Source: Adiantum capillus-veneris (lineage: Eukaryota > Streptophyta > Polypodiopsida > Polypodiales > Pteridaceae). Taken from it: DNA of 64,000 nt. The position numbers and the translations under genes are program-made. The notes beneath the pieces are model-generated. The model had not been told where the DNA came from. It did no database searches and saw nothing but the letters and a program-made list of their open reading frames with translations. Shown here piece by piece: positions 21,451 through 33,680 of the stretch (position 1 is the stretch's first letter; each line of letters opens with the position of its first letter). Where the stretch lies: assembly GCA_014529385.2 (NCBI GenBank), contig CM043950.1:79476343-79540342 (forward strand), written 5' to 3'.

Positions 21451-21708
21451 GAGGGACCCTCATTACCCTTGTTCCACATTGGCTAAACCAAACTCCTTGA
21501 GCTCCTAGACCATGTTGTTTCCCATGTGACAACATGTGCCAAATAGAACCCTACAAGTGGGTCCATAACGACGGAGTGAGAGGGACCCTCATTAGCCTCG
21601 TTCCACACTCGCTAAACCCAACTCCTTGAGTTCCTAGACCATGTTGTATCCCATGTGACAACATGTGCCAAATAGAACCCTACAAGTGGGTCCATAACTG
21701 CGTAATGC
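21451..21708 (-). repeat. 129-bp tandem duplication in family-A copy C
   Basis: Two units start with GAGGGACCCTCATTA at 21451 and 21580 and both end near CCTACAAGTGGGTCCATAAC. This is the same general place as the 275-bp duplication in copy A but with different breakpoints. Confidence 0.85.
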
Positions 21709-22434
21709 AAAAAATGTATGTTGGACACAATGGCCCAAAATTCACCCCTTTGTTAAAGAAACATCGTCAAACCCCGTGTTTAAATGCTGCATAAAAACTG
21801 CTCAATGAGCAGCCGGTCCGTGGCCTTTGTCGATGACCCCGTTGGGTTTTCCCCTGGCATTTATTACTTTTGAAGTTGAAATATTTCCACTACCCCTTGG
21901 CAGTTCGTAGACTTTATTCCTTGAAACTGCAAGTGTGAAGGTTCTAAGAATGGATCAGCAACCCTCACTAAGTGATTTAGTAATCACGTGCTGGGTCTTA
22001 CCCCAAATTGTACTCATATAAGAACTCTTAGTGCGAATAGGAGACACCCAAAAAAAGTTAATCGTGGTTTTGTGTGAACAGTCGTGCTGTCAAAATGCTG
22101 GCGTCATCCATACACCTTCGTAGAGATAAGCCCTTACGAGTTTAAAACAGTCAAAAACTCAACTCGACTATCACAAATAAAGTGTGTAGTGCTAAAATAA
22201 TTCCCAACAAATCTCTAATGGCAAGACCCTTGCTTGTCCATTACAAGCGATGGGTACTCTACTGAATAGAGTTGGTCGATCTTGAAAGCAATCAATGATG
22301 GATTACAAAAAGATGGCTCTTAGCCATTCCAAAAATAAGTGTCAATAGATGGCGCTTAGACCTTACTGTTATTGTATTGAAATAAAAAGATTCCAATAAA
22401 ATCATGCCTAGTTTCACTTTTCCCAGAGAGAAGT

Positions 22435-22435
<1 letters not shown>

Positions 22436-22516
<81 letters not shown>
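22436..22516. repeat. (GA)n microsatellite, about 40 units
   Basis: An uninterrupted GA repeat occupies the position where copies A and B carry shorter CT tracts, so it expanded within copy C. Confidence 0.98.
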
Positions 22517-22519
<3 letters not shown>

Positions 22520-22560
22520 TTGGGCTGAGGAAATCCTTGTATTCTAATGTGTTGTATGCC

Positions 22561-25020
22561 CATTTCAAATGCTCTAGGGTAGACCGTGCCTGTGTCATAG
22601 TTTATCCGATAAGCGTACATCAGTGTAATTGTACCGTGCCCTTGTAGAGAGAGCACATCTTGAACCACTTACATGGTATGTGAGCGTGACTGTATCAGGG
22701 TGCAGATGTATGGAACGTCGCCTAGGAACAAACATAAATATAAAATGTCTAAAAACAACAATAACTGATCTCGTCCTTGATAGAGTAGCTAGTGCTATAG
22801 AGAAAGCATATGCAATGATGGATGTTGTACGACCATCCTACGATTATGCCATGCATACAAAGAAAAAAATAGAGTAAGAAGCTCTTGGTTTCTCTAATAG
22901 CGGCAACCATGTGAGCCATTGGTATACATGCCGTGTACGATTACACTGGAATGGATACATCACATTGCACTATTGCATGTGAGCTTATATCCACGGAGTG
23001 CTAAAGATGTGTTCCATTATCATTGATCTATAGTCAATCGATAATACTTGGGCACATAAGAGACGATGTGCTTCAATTGAAGACAAGCAAAGCATGTTAC
23101 TTTGTACATTGTCTGCGTATGGAGTCTGCCCAAGCACTTTGCTTTGCATAGCAGAGAGGTCTTTGCCAGAATGAGAAGTAAAACATAGACAAAATAATAA
23201 ACATAACGTGAAAGTTACTAATCGTGTTTCCCAATGGTGGCCAGGTTTTTGATAAGTATCTCGAAACTACTCGAGTGAGTGAGCGTATGTATCATATACA
23301 CACACATGGGATGTGAAACCCTACAAACATCTTTCAAATTTTCCTAAGTTTGTATGCTAAGAGCATATTCCAAACGGTGAAAATCCCGATGCCAATTACA
23401 AAAAGGTAAACCTTGCTTCACATAAGTACTCATGGAATTCTGGTGCGCATAGCAAACAGATACTCTTGACAATTTACAATGGCATAGCAAAATAAAGTCG
23501 ATCATGTCAAGCATTCACAGATAATTGACCTTGTCAAATTGTACACTGTGTTGGAAAACAAAAAAATATGTGCAGGAGATGTACCATGTAGCTGCTTGGC
23601 GTGATTACTGGTACCCTGAAGATTTGTAGAGGGAGTGTTTCTCCCAAGATGAATCACTTTTTCCAAACATGGGCGAATCATATCATTGCTGAATTGCATG
23701 AATGGAAATCCACTTACCTAGAAGTCAAGCCCGAGTAACTTATTGGACAACTTCTTGGGATTGCAGTTAATGATCGGCCTTGCCGAATTCCTTGACTCAT
23801 ACAATCACAAGTTTACAGTTCAAGCCACACGCCTTGTGTGTACTTGCATGGACTTCGAAACAACCTTGTTTGCAACTATTGTTGGTCATGCTTACACTTT
23901 GATGTTTTTCCTTGACAAACATCCCTTGGAACAAGCTCCCCTTCCACCATAAGCAATGGCCTTGAATCTCACGTTCACTAATGCAAAAACTTCTACAAAA
24001 TTGATATGAATGAGAAACATTAATTTCAAATTTATTGTACTTACCGGCCATTGAAAAAGTCATTATTGCCATCTCCTGCAGATATGAAGCGATTATTGAT
24101 GTAAAGGTCATGGCTCCACAGTGGTGGCGATGTCAGATGTTTTCCATGAATCCATTGTTGGGTTGAAGGCGAGAGATCGACAATTTTTTGCATTCTGATG
24201 GTTCTCAATGACCAAGTCCGAGTCTTGCACGGCGCAACAACAAAAATTTGCAACAACTTGTTGCATGATGTGCATGCGGCGCAAGATCCTTGAGGACAAG
24301 CGTCCGATATGCCCTTGATAGGCCAAGCATACCCGTCAATCGCTATGAGTTGTTGATCCTTGTTTGGGTGAAGCACACAATTCCTAAATCTTTAGAATCC
24401 CTTGTATCTACGGCTTAGAACCAGAAACTCCGAATTGCCGAGGCTACGAAACCCCAAGGCATCAATGCCTACCTTCAAGCTACCAAACGAGGAGTCTCTA
24501 CCGTGGGCTAAGGCCCTTAGGGTAAAGCTGCCCAACTTTGGACGCCTGCATGTAGACCCCCAAATAAAAAAGAGAGAAAAAATGATGGCTTGGTGATGGC
24601 ATTCACAGCAGCGCCGCCGAGAGCAAGAAAGACTGTTAGTCGCCTCTATGTTTCTTGATTGCACCGTCACAGTGACGGGCTCCCTTCAGTTCGGCCTTGC
24701 GCTCCCATCAAGCTCTCCAATGTGTGATTTGGAGCAGGTCGACACACCACCTCCCCTCGCCTCAAGGGGTCCTGCACACGGGGTCACCGCTTCATCTTCG
24801 TCCCTACTTGACAAGAGCTTTCTGCACACGCTTTGTGCCTCAACCCCGCCCTCTTGCTTAGCCGCCTTGCACACTATAGCTTGCACTCTCATGCAAGACG
24901 ATGAACGTTTTGTTTCTGAAAACGAGGGAAACCCTTGTCAAAAAGGAGGCCGTGCCTCATGGTCAGATTGAGAGAGAAACTGAGAGAGTCCTTTCCCGCT
25001 TCCATGGCTCCTCCTCCTAA
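22561..25020. other. 2.5 kb without a recognised gene
   Basis: Several ORFs of 60-111 codons occur on both strands (for example minus 24041-24376). None has a recognisable motif or repeat structure. The right part may be leader sequence of the minus-strand LTR element whose primer-binding site is at 25021-25032. Confidence 0.4.
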
Positions 25021-25032
25021 GCTTTGATACCA
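25021..25032 (-). other. Primer-binding site of a minus-strand LTR element
   Basis: GCTTTGATACCA is the complement of TGGTATCAAAGC, an initiator-methionine-tRNA type primer-binding site. It lies one base from the LTR end at 25034. Confidence 0.75.
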
Positions 25033-25033
25033 G

Positions 25034-25324
25034 TGTAAGACCGAGGAGAGACTGAATACCGGATCCTCCTCCCAGCCAACTTATTATAGGAGGGCCCATG
25101 GCCCTTTTCCCTAACTGGATCCTTTGTCCACACCTTCGTTTTGGCCTTTGGCCTAAGTGTCTCACTCCCCTAGGTCGAGCTTTGCCCTCTAGCCCTTTGT
25201 CTGACAATATTCCATTCAACTTTAGGCCCCTTTTATACTTGGCCATTCTCTACTACATTGCATATGGGATTGTGACCCTTCACCTTCCACCATCATTTCT
25301 TTCCTTCACTCACCAAATTTGACA
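25034..25324 (-). mobile_element. LTR of a minus-strand element (about 291 bp)
   Basis: On the minus strand the stretch starts TGTCAAATTT and ends TCTTACA next to the primer-binding site. A TATA box (TATAAAAG on the minus strand near 25230) lies inside. It is read as the 5' LTR of an element running leftwards, but no gag-pol remains to the left and no partner LTR was found. Confidence 0.6.
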
Positions 25325-25640
25325 TAAACTTCACCCCCCCCCCCCCCCCCCCCCGCCCCCTCAAAGATTCAATGTCCTATATGCACTTCCATGTCCTATA
25401 TGCCTACTTCCCTAGTAGCATATCCCGCACATGGTGCCCTTGATTCCTTTATACCAACTATAGCTAACCCAAACCTTGACAGGTGCACTACATTTTTTCT
25501 CTTTCTCAATTCCTTAACGCCCACATTGGGTAGGCCAGAAAAAGTTGCCCAAACTTCTATAATCTACCCTACATCTTCCATTCCTTTAGATTAGCCCAAG
25601 TCTTGACATCTGCCCTACACAACATTTCTAAAACAAATTT
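25325..25640. repeat. Poly-C tract and AT-rich intergenic DNA
   Basis: A C-run of about 18 bases begins near 25337 and is followed by GCCCCC. The remainder shows nothing recognisable. Confidence 0.7.
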
Positions 25641-25935
25641 CTAGTTTTGGAGGCTTCTGTCCTTGCTAGTGCCTCCTCCTACTTCTCTTCCTTCAATAAA
25701 TTTTGCCTTCTGTTGAGGGAAATCCTGAGCAAAATGTCTTGGCTGTCCACATGTGTGGCAAGCAAACTGTCCGTTGTCTCCACCACGGCCTTTGACTCTT
25801 CCTGAAGTGATCCTTCCTTTTTTAAACCCTCCTTGGTTGAAAAATGCCCAATTTCTTCCTGCTAGAGCGACACCGTTTGGCTCAATCTTGTGTTGTGATT
25901 CAAATTCCATGACTGATGCAATTACTTCATTATCT
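25641..25935 (-). pseudogene. Retrotransposon gag fragment with degenerate zinc knuckle
   Basis: A minus-strand reading of about 95 codons begins with DNEVIASVMEFESQ and ends with a zinc-knuckle-like CHTCGQPRHFAQDF, where the last cysteine of CX2CX4HX4C has become phenylalanine. A basic RGG-rich stretch precedes the knuckle. The composition is typical of plant retroelement gag. It lies on the opposite side of the LTR from the expected internal region, so it belongs to another element. Confidence 0.6.
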
Positions 25936-26854
25936 GGCTAAATTAGATTCTATCTTACTACAAAATGTCTTACTACTTATGTTTTTAGTCACAAGATAAG
26001 TGTCTAATTGCACATATGAGAGCCTTTCAAAGATGAATTTGGCATACAAAAAGAATGGGTGGTCTGACTGAGCTCGCAATTGCACTAGTAGTGTCTAAAC
26101 GCCTTATCACAACTCACATACACATTGTAGTAATTGTGCAAAGATTGTGCTCTTACAATGGTATAGGGTTCAATGTAGGTAGCCTTCACTAGTATGTTCA
26201 ATGTAGTCTCAAAGAAAAACTTGAAAATTCATGCTTATTGGAGGTCATCATGATGGAAACCAGCTAGATTTGGGGGTTTTAGAAAAAAACGGTGAAAACA
26301 CTAGTGAACATGTATTTAGCATCCATTGTGTGGGATTGCCCACTTAGCCTTTAAGGCCTTCTCACTATTTTGGGAGATCAAAGAAATAAATAGGAACGCT
26401 ATTTTGCAGGTCAACAATAGAAATCGAGCCGTGCAGGAAGATGATGCACCGGGATCCTCCCTCCACCCGTCCAGAGTAGGTTGCTTCAGCCCGTGAGGCC
26501 GCTTGATGGTATGCGATTTCCTTTCCTCAACAACTTTGGCTTGAAACACAAGATCCATTAGGAGAAAAAGTGGGGTCTATGGGCCCAATTTCCCTCCGTG
26601 TGCACTACGTACCGCTACAAAAAACATCTCACCCAGTATAGGGTAGAGGTGCCTCATCACTATCTAACACAGGGTCTTGAATGAAGTGTAAATGGAGGGA
26701 TCTAGGGCGTTGAAGTGAAGCACATTTCGTGCAAAGCACGGTCGCCATCAGATTTGTCCTTGTTTACCTATTTTATCCATGTTTACTTTTTTATTCCGTG
26801 TTACCTTTTCCTCTGTCCGACTTCACTTTATGAGAGAGAGGCTTCACCTTCGGG
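25936..26854. other. Intergenic, nothing recognised
   Basis: No domain-bearing ORF or structured repeat was seen. Confidence 0.45.
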
Positions 26855-27020
26855 ACAAGAAAACCCGTGTGGGTGTGTGGTTAGGGCGTTGAAATGCCAA
26901 CAAGGAGATCTTGGATTCAAGTCTCCAACACGGGGGGTCGAGGGTCAACTCGTTGACTTTTTTTCCTCCATCCATTCTCCTTGAGATCCCCCCTGCTCGC
27001 CAGTGATCATTCATCCCACC
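26855..27020 (+). mobile_element. Possible tRNA-related SINE
   Basis: A tRNA-like stretch has a B-box match GGATTCAAGTC (26913-26923), and about 40 bases before it a weak A-box-like GTGTGGTTAGGGCG. A T-rich segment follows. No target duplication or A-tail was found, so this is tentative. Confidence 0.35.
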
Positions 27021-27210
27021 ACCCTAGGGTCATTAAGACGCGTGTTAGATAGTGTTTAGGGTAGAGGTGTTAATAAAAGTATGCCTTTGATTGAGGCGCC
27101 ATGCTCTGGTTTTTAACAGTGGTAGACAAGTTTTGATAATGCATGCCATCAGTAAGGATATTTTAGAGTAACAACATGAAGCCCCGCATGTGATCCCAAT
27201 AAAGCGAAAA

Positions 27211-27400
27211 CACGGGGACCACCAGGATTATATTTCGCAAATGGAGACCCTCAAGGAGAGATAAAGCACCTAACAACCATTTCCTAATAAAGAGACAGCA
27301 CGGGGAACACCTGGATTATATTTCATAGATGGAGACCCTCAAGGATACATTTTTTATCTCTTGCTTGGATAAAGCAACTAACAACCCTGTCCTAATCTAC
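27211..27400. repeat. 88-bp tandem duplication, imperfect
   Basis: Units starting CACGGGG at 27211 and 27299 share GGATTATATTTC and ATGGAGACCCTCAAGGA. The second unit has a short insertion. Confidence 0.75.
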
Positions 27401-27981
27401 AAGCAACTCATAATGCAACAAGCCAAACAACATCTTAGTGGAGGGGACTTCCAAGAATGGGGGTATCTCTAATCACACACCTTAGACAAATTATCATTCT
27501 GGTATCCCCAATACCTACCGTATCTGACAGCAATATACAAAATCCATAAGACCGCTAATAGGCTCGGAGCCAAGCTCTTGTTTCTTCAAGAGATAAAGAT
27601 GGTTGCGGCTGGATATATTTTTGCATAAGCTTGAGTAAATACGAGGGATTTTTTTGGGATGTGCTCGAGCCCTTGCATGCAAATTGCCAATAGGAGTGAT
27701 TGTATGATAGTTTCATTGTTAGCTGTTACTATGATCCCCCATGTCAAATGTACCTCATTTGGTATATGTGATTTTGGCATTGTGGGTCGCTTTTTGAGGT
27801 GAATACCTCTTTTGCATTACACAACGCTACTTTTAGTGGAGGGTCAAAGGACCAACATAGTGGGGTTGTCAGAATGCTTAAACCAAAGAAGGGCCCATAA
27901 GGCTTGTCTTTTTTGACGAAATGCAATTGTCCTTGTAAACTTTTTTCTACATGTAGACAGACAAAAACAATATACTTATGA

Positions 27982-27987
<6 letters not shown>
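27401..27987. other. Intergenic, nothing recognised
   Basis: No gene or repeat is recognised here. Confidence 0.45.

Positions 27988-28028
<41 letters not shown>
27988..28028. repeat. (GA)n microsatellite
   Basis: An uninterrupted GA repeat opens a 500-base purine-rich zone. Confidence 0.97.
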
Positions 28029-28031
<3 letters not shown>

Positions 28032-28099
28032 GGGGGGGAGGACGTTACATGAGAAAGCATGGAGAGACATGGAGATGGATAAATGGAGACGACACGTGC

Positions 28100-28280
28100 A
28101 TGCACACACACATGGGGGGGAGAGAGACTTTATGTGTGTGTTTGTGGGGGGGGGGGGGGGGAGAGGGGGCGTAGAGAGACTTTGTGTGTGTTTATGGGGG
28201 GGGGGGGGGTGGGGGGAGAGAGGGGGGTAGAGAGACTTTGTGTGTGTTTATGGGGGGGGAAGAGAGGGGGGGGATAGACA
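28100..28280. repeat. G-rich minisatellite, three units
   Basis: Units of about 55 bases consist of a GAGAGACTTTGTGTGTG core followed by TTTATG or TTTGTG and a long G-run (up to about 17 G), present three times. The G-runs could form quadruplexes. ORFs reading through it are artefacts. Confidence 0.85.
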
Positions 28281-28355
28281 AGGGGGTGAGAGAGGAGAAA
28301 AAGAGAACAAAGTGGGAGGAGAGAGAAATCAAGAGAGATAGTGTGAGAGATGTGG

Positions 28356-28358
<3 letters not shown>

Positions 28359-28405
<47 letters not shown>

Positions 28406-28432
28406 GTTAGAGGTTGAGAGGTACAAAAAGGG

Positions 28433-28498
<66 letters not shown>
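28359..28498. repeat. Two long (GA)n tracts
   Basis: GA repeats at about 28359-28402 and 28434-28498 are separated by 30 bases. The second runs into GATA units at 28498-28512, next to the 3' end of the LINE. Confidence 0.96.
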
Positions 28499-28500
<2 letters not shown>

Positions 28501-29182
28501 TAGATAGATAGATTTTATTATCGTCCTTGGAGGTCAAATATGACCTATGGGACCAAAGTTACATGTGATATAGTATGTGTATAACTGATGAGTGACTCTT
28601 GATGCTCCAAAATTGTGGTGATGAGAGTCGTAATGGAGAACCCACACTGTGGCTGGGAGAGGAAAGTGTGTAGGTCTAAGCCATGGCTGAAAATGTGAGA
28701 GAAGCAAGTTTGGATGTGACCAAAAGCAGAGCATTCTAGTAGTGTGTGCTACTCATAATCTTGAACTTGCAATGAGCATAATTTGAAAGTCGATTTGACT
28801 CTTCTCCATTTTCCCAATGCCCTATCTCTCACATCAAAGGAAGTGGGAGCTAAGCCGAATGGTTGCGATAGTGTGTATCACCGACAAGGGGATAGGATCA
28901 AGCATGTAAGTGTGAGTAGAGTTTCCTGGTTTTGTAGTTGGATGCAATATGGGTGGTGTATTGTATGAAGCGTGACCCACCAGATTTCTCCAAAGCCGTA
29001 ATACATTAGCATTGTAGAGAATCTTCATTCACTTGGAAGTCAATTGAAACATCATGTAGCAAGTGTAATGCATCCCTTCTCCCAAACCACTTCTTTATGT
29101 CTTGCATCCATCCCGTTCTCAAGATCTTGCTTTTATGCATCATTTGAAAAATTTTGTTTTCTTCCCATGCAATTGTAGGAAG

Positions 29183-31907
29183 TCAATGTGAGGATTTTTG
29201 ACGCATCTTTATCATATATTCCACAACCCTTTCCATGTCCATAGCCTCAATTGGAAGAAATCTCGACTCAAGAAGTAGGAGCATATATGGTGTTTGTGTC
29301 TTAACTTGGAGAAAGTTTGTAAGAGAATGCTTTTGGACATTCTCAAACTCTTTCCAAGTAGACTTTGAGATGCTCTTGTCCCACATTTCAACTCCATAAA
29401 GAAGAACCGGTGTCACCAATGCGTCAAAAAGATAATTCTTGAGAACCTTATGTGTCTCCTGCATTACACATGTTCTCAAATGCATAATATGCTCCCTTTC
29501 TTGCTTCCAAACGACACATAGCACATTCATGCCACTTGTGATTGGACAAAACCTCAAGGACAAGGTACTTAAAGCTCTCAACAGCTTCAAGTGTCTCATT
29601 GTTGTACACAATGCATGGATTCTCCTTATGGTTGGTTTTCACAAGCATAACCTTTGTTTTGGATTCATTCGCAATCATCCCACTATGCAGGCAAAAGTTC
29701 TCAAGGATAACTATAAGCTTTTGTGCATCTTCTAAAGTGTGTGCTAGAAGCACAACATCATCTGCATACAACAAAAGCATAATTACCGCATTGCAAATAG
29801 TGACCTCTTCAATGCCTTCTTCTTGCATAAAGTCAAGTAGCATTTGTTCTAATTGATCGATGCATAGACCAAAGAGAGTTGGTGACAATGGACATCCTTG
29901 TTTAACCCCAATAGTGCTTGCAAAAAATTTTGGAATTTCTCTTCCCATGCTCAATTGACAAATCACCTTTTCATAGATTAAAGAAACCACAAGTATAAAC
30001 TCACTTGGCACTTCGAGTTCTTCCATCCTTCTCCAAAAATTGTTAAGTGGAATCATATCAAAGGCTTTCTTAAATTCTACAAAACAGCAATACAATCGCT
30101 TTCCTTTCAACCGACTTTCCTCCATGAGAACACGAAGAGTGAAAAGATGATCAATGGTGCTATGGCATCGACAAAAACCTGCTTGTCCTTTTGCACGTTT
30201 GTCATTCTCTTCAGCCCAATCACTCAATTTCATCTCCATTATACACCCAAACAAATTTTCCATAGGAGATTCAAGCATTATATTCCGGTAGTTGTTTACA
30301 TTCTTTACATCCCCTCCTTTATGCAAAGGCTTAACCCAATTAGTACTCCAATCATAAGGCATATCATGTTGAAGTGAAAGGTTGAACATATCACACATCC
30401 ACTCATGGGTAGAATCTTCTCTCCATTTGATCATCTCTCGCTTGATACCTTGAAGATCTCTCGCTTTGCGAGTGGCCAACTTTTCAAGCCCACCACATAT
30501 ATCTTCAATAGCTAAAAAAAGAAGGCATACATGGGAGTGAACTATAAAATTATATTTTTTTCAACATTTGGTTGCTCATATAATTGCCTACAATGTGTGT
30601 TCATGTCCACAAGACTCAGTTACCAAAATTCTCGACCCGCTTGTCCCTCAAGTTTCTCCAAAATCTTCCACATGCACATGCCTTTTCTTGGGCTTGACAA
30701 ATTTGTGACTTTACTTCCCATCTTCTTCTCTTCTTTTGAATCAATGCCTTGTATGTATGCAAATGACTTTGATAGTTATCTTTGTCCATAGTTGCATCAA
30801 GTTTTATCAAGAACTTTTGAGCATCTTGACACTGTTCATCAAACCACCTTTTGCGTGATCTATCTTTGTTGATATCATGGAGATGCTTTATGGCAAAGCA
30901 TTCTTCGGTACAAAAACAAATAACTTTCTTGAAAGCTTTCCATTTAGTTTCCAATGGTGTGTCATTTTGAAGCTTTGTCATCCATAACATTTGCTCAACC
31001 ATTTCAATGTACATTGGTGCTCATTTTAAATCCATGCATAGTGATAATTTCTCTTCCCTTTGGCTGAGATTATCATGCTTAGTTGCTTCTCCATATAAAA
31101 GGTCAATACATAAGGTCCGATGGTCGGATTCCGGTGTCCATTTGCCAAACATAAAACTCTTTATGCGATACATGATGGATTCAGAGAGTAGCATATAGTC
31201 AATCACATTGTCCCCATTATGTTTCTTATATGTAAATCCATAAAGATACACCATTGTCAATGAGCATACCCGTGCTATTACACATGTGTGAAAGTAACTT
31301 CCCATAGTGTTCCGTTGGCTATTTCTCATCCATTGAAGTACGATCATACAAGTAAACCTCCTCTAGCTCCCTTGAAATGTATGGCATATCAAATTGTTGA
31401 GTATCATGTTGTAATGTTTTTGTGGGAGCATTCATATCCCCAGATACAATAACATTACCTTCGCCTTTGAAATAAGCTTGATGTCCTCTTCTAAATCCAT
31501 AAATGGCTGATCTCTATCTATGTAATCATAAACGGGGGAATCGGGATGAGGAATGTAGCAACCGGCTACAAAAATGGGTGCTCTTTTTGGTGTCATAATT
31601 TTCAGCCATACATAATGTTTGTACTTGTCATCTTTCACAATTGATACAAAATCTTCCAATCCTTTCTTAACCATATATGCTACCACTCCTTGCCCTCTTC
31701 GTTGCTTGAGATTATTTGACCACATCAATGAATGTACATTGTAATCCTCCAAGCCATTAATCCTTTGTGTATCATGGTTCCAGATTCAACAAGAAGTACA
31801 ACATCAACTTTGCTTGTTAGTTCATCAATGCCAACCCCCACATTCCATATGTATCCATTTAAATTCCAAAAGAATATTCTCAATTGTAACTCGGTCTCAT
31901 AGGTCAT
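29183..31907 (-). pseudogene. LINE ORF2: endonuclease and reverse transcriptase, frameshifted
   Basis: Endonuclease pieces run from IFFWNLNG (near 31870) through the GDMNAP motif (about 31430) and the ESDHRTLCIDLL motif (about 31110). Reverse transcriptase occupies 30479-29448: CHSTIDHLFTL, then CCFVEFKKAFD (motif A, with Glu where Asp is usual), GVKQGCPLSPTLF (motif B) and LLLYADDVVLL (motif C, YADD intact). The C-terminal part, including LLYGVEMW, is in another frame (29611-29183). The frame changes at least three times, so no functional protein can be made. The clade was not assigned. Confidence 0.9.
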
Positions 31908-31949
31908 ACATCCCTATTTTCTCGAGGGACTTGCCTCCTCCTTGGGAAC

Positions 31950-32819
31950 ATTTTCTTCATGAGAGATCACTTATTCTTTTCCCCATATGCCCTACGATGC
32001 ATATTTTATTGCTTAATACTGCAATCTTCACATAAAAAACATTTTGTATCCTCAAATAGATCCAGTATTATCAAGGATAATCTTTGGTTTGGTCTCATCT
32101 GGCATGGTGCATACAATCGGTTGTTCTCTTTGGCGAGGAGCTCCTTGCTTCCCCACTCTATGTACTCCATTGACCATAACTCCCAACATTCCAAAGTGGG
32201 TTTGAAGAAATCTTCGATAACAATGGAAAGAGAAGGAGATGTCTCTAACGTCTCTTCAGGAATTCCACGAAAAACAATGTTCCCGTTCCTTCAACTCCTC
32301 CACACCCACATTCTCAACATTATTTGTTTGAACCATAGCTTGCATGAGTGAGAAATTAGGAACCACATTGTTCCCACATACATCAGCCCAAGACCTGTTC
32401 ATGCATACATTTTTCATGTCCCATACATCCTGGATCATGGTGTCAAATTTCTCCTCTTTAATACATGATCATGCTCTACTTTGCTCATTCAGGTCCACAA
32501 GAGAGTGTTTACATTCCTTGACTTCCTCTTCAAGTTGCACCAAATGTGTTGTTTGCATCTCAAGTTTCCTCTTGAGATTCTCTTTTTTAACCACAAGTAC
32601 CATTAGTGTGCCATTATCCATTGCAAGTGCCCGTAAGTCTTCGACTTGTTTGTTTACGGTCTCTTGCAACGATACCAAGTATGCCATGATCATGGTTTGC
32701 GATGTCGTTGGTTGGGTGGTCGTGTTTCTATCTCCACACTTATAAGATTTTGGATCATTTTTCACAATGGTTGTGGACCTTGTTGAAGAAGAAGAACCCT
32801 TCCGAGTGCTAGAAGACAT
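31950..32819 (-). pseudogene. LINE ORF1-like region
   Basis: The reading starts with a Ser/Thr/Lys-rich segment from the ATG at 32819, followed by a Leu/Glu/Lys-rich probable coiled coil (LKRKLEMQTTHLVQLEEEVK). After a frame change comes NRSWADVCGN (near 32370), which resembles the SWADV motif before the nucleic-acid-binding part of plant LINE ORF1 proteins. Stops and shifts follow. This is plausible as the RNA-binding ORF1 from position and composition. The downstream pieces are too broken to name domains. Confidence 0.6.
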
Positions 32820-33033
32820 TGTATGTAAAATAAGAGATGAGAGTCAATTTTCGTGAACCTGTTCACTTCGGAAATGCTGCTACAAAAATTACTTCCATAA
32901 ATTTGAATTTTTTTTGTCTTTACATCAATGTGTAGAGGGCCTTGTGCTCTTTGATTGAGGCTATAGATCACCGAAATCGAAGCTTGTATGAAGAAGTTAT
33001 GATCAAAGGAGTGAACTGCTATCTACTAGGTAA

Positions 33034-33300
33034 AAAATGACTATGTTTTTTGGAGAGAGAGAGAGAGAAAGAGAGAGAGTACCTACTAAGAAAAACAGGA
33101 AGAGAGATGGAGATGATAGATAGAGATGGTGCTACCTATGATACGTACATATACATAGAGGAAGGGAGAGCAAGAGAGAGAGAGGGGCATATTGAGAAAG
33201 AAGGGGGGGAGAGGGTCGAAAAAAATCAAAAGACATTGTGTGAGAGATGGAGAGATAGAGAGAGAGATAGAGAGAGGATGATTGGAGGTTGAGAGAGGAG
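33034..33300. repeat. GA-rich low-complexity zone
   Basis: GAGA tracts (33052-33080, 33171-33182, 33240-33280) are mixed with GATA and GGGG runs. ORFs on both strands here have biased composition and are not called. Confidence 0.85.
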
Positions 33301-33680
33301 GGGGGTTGAAAGTTGGCGGTGCGATGTGGAGCAAGAGGGGTTGCGGCGGCTCAAAAAAAGTGCCACTTGCCACCGGTGGAAAAAGCTCGCTCCAAGGCTT
33401 GCTTCATCAAGCTCACTAATTATCCTTCCTTGTTTCCCTACGTCGCAAGATACTATAAAATACGATAAAGGCAAAATAGTCATGGATTTGGAGGGCTTTC
33501 AAGTGACTCCAACTAATAATCTCTTGAGACCATGGATGCTCTATATGAGGTGGTGGAGATCTCCAAAAGACTTCACACAGGAAAGGATCCTCCTGTAGTG
33601 AACATAGAATAGCAAATGAGAGATGCAGAGAAAGGAAAAAGAGAAAATGGCACTCAAATTGTATTGTCCACTCCTCAATT
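33301..33680. other. Short intergenic stretch
   Basis: No feature is identified. It may be 5' sequence of the LINE fragment that follows. Confidence 0.4.

Larger units (their letters stand above)
20735..22560 (-). mobile_element. Family-A copy C, inverted partial
   Basis: The complement of this stretch aligns with 400-2560 (copy A) and 54800-56480 (copy B). Shared words include CATGCACACTAGG, TTTTTGGCCACC, CATGTGACAACATGTGCC and the GA tract. Many substitutions separate the copies. No ends (LTR, PBS or polypurine tract) are visible in C, so it is a fragment. There is no coding capacity. Confidence 0.7.
28499..32990 (-). mobile_element. LINE (APE-type non-LTR retrotransposon), near full length, decayed
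   Basis: The minus strand carries, in order, an ORF1-like region (32819 to about 31950), an apurinic endonuclease, a linker, a reverse transcriptase and a C-terminal region (31907 to 29183), then about 0.65 kb of 3' sequence. The 3' end is probably near 28499, where minus-strand AATAAAATC is followed by four TATC-type units and a CT tract, a simple-repeat tail instead of poly-A. The 5' end near 32990 is estimated. Target duplications were not identified. Confidence 0.8.

Noticed and set aside
22356-22668. Ser/Leu-repeat ORFs
   Set aside because: Translations of the long GA tract.
24041-24376. Minus-strand ORF of 111 codons
   Set aside because: Protein-like at first sight but no motif, and overlapping frames are equally open.
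27986-28537. ORFs with RERERE, GGGG or SLSLSL runs
   Set aside because: Translations of GA and G-rich simple repeats.
29439-32745. Plus-strand ORFs of 60-133 codons across the LINE
   Set aside because: Antisense shadows of the LINE coding regions.
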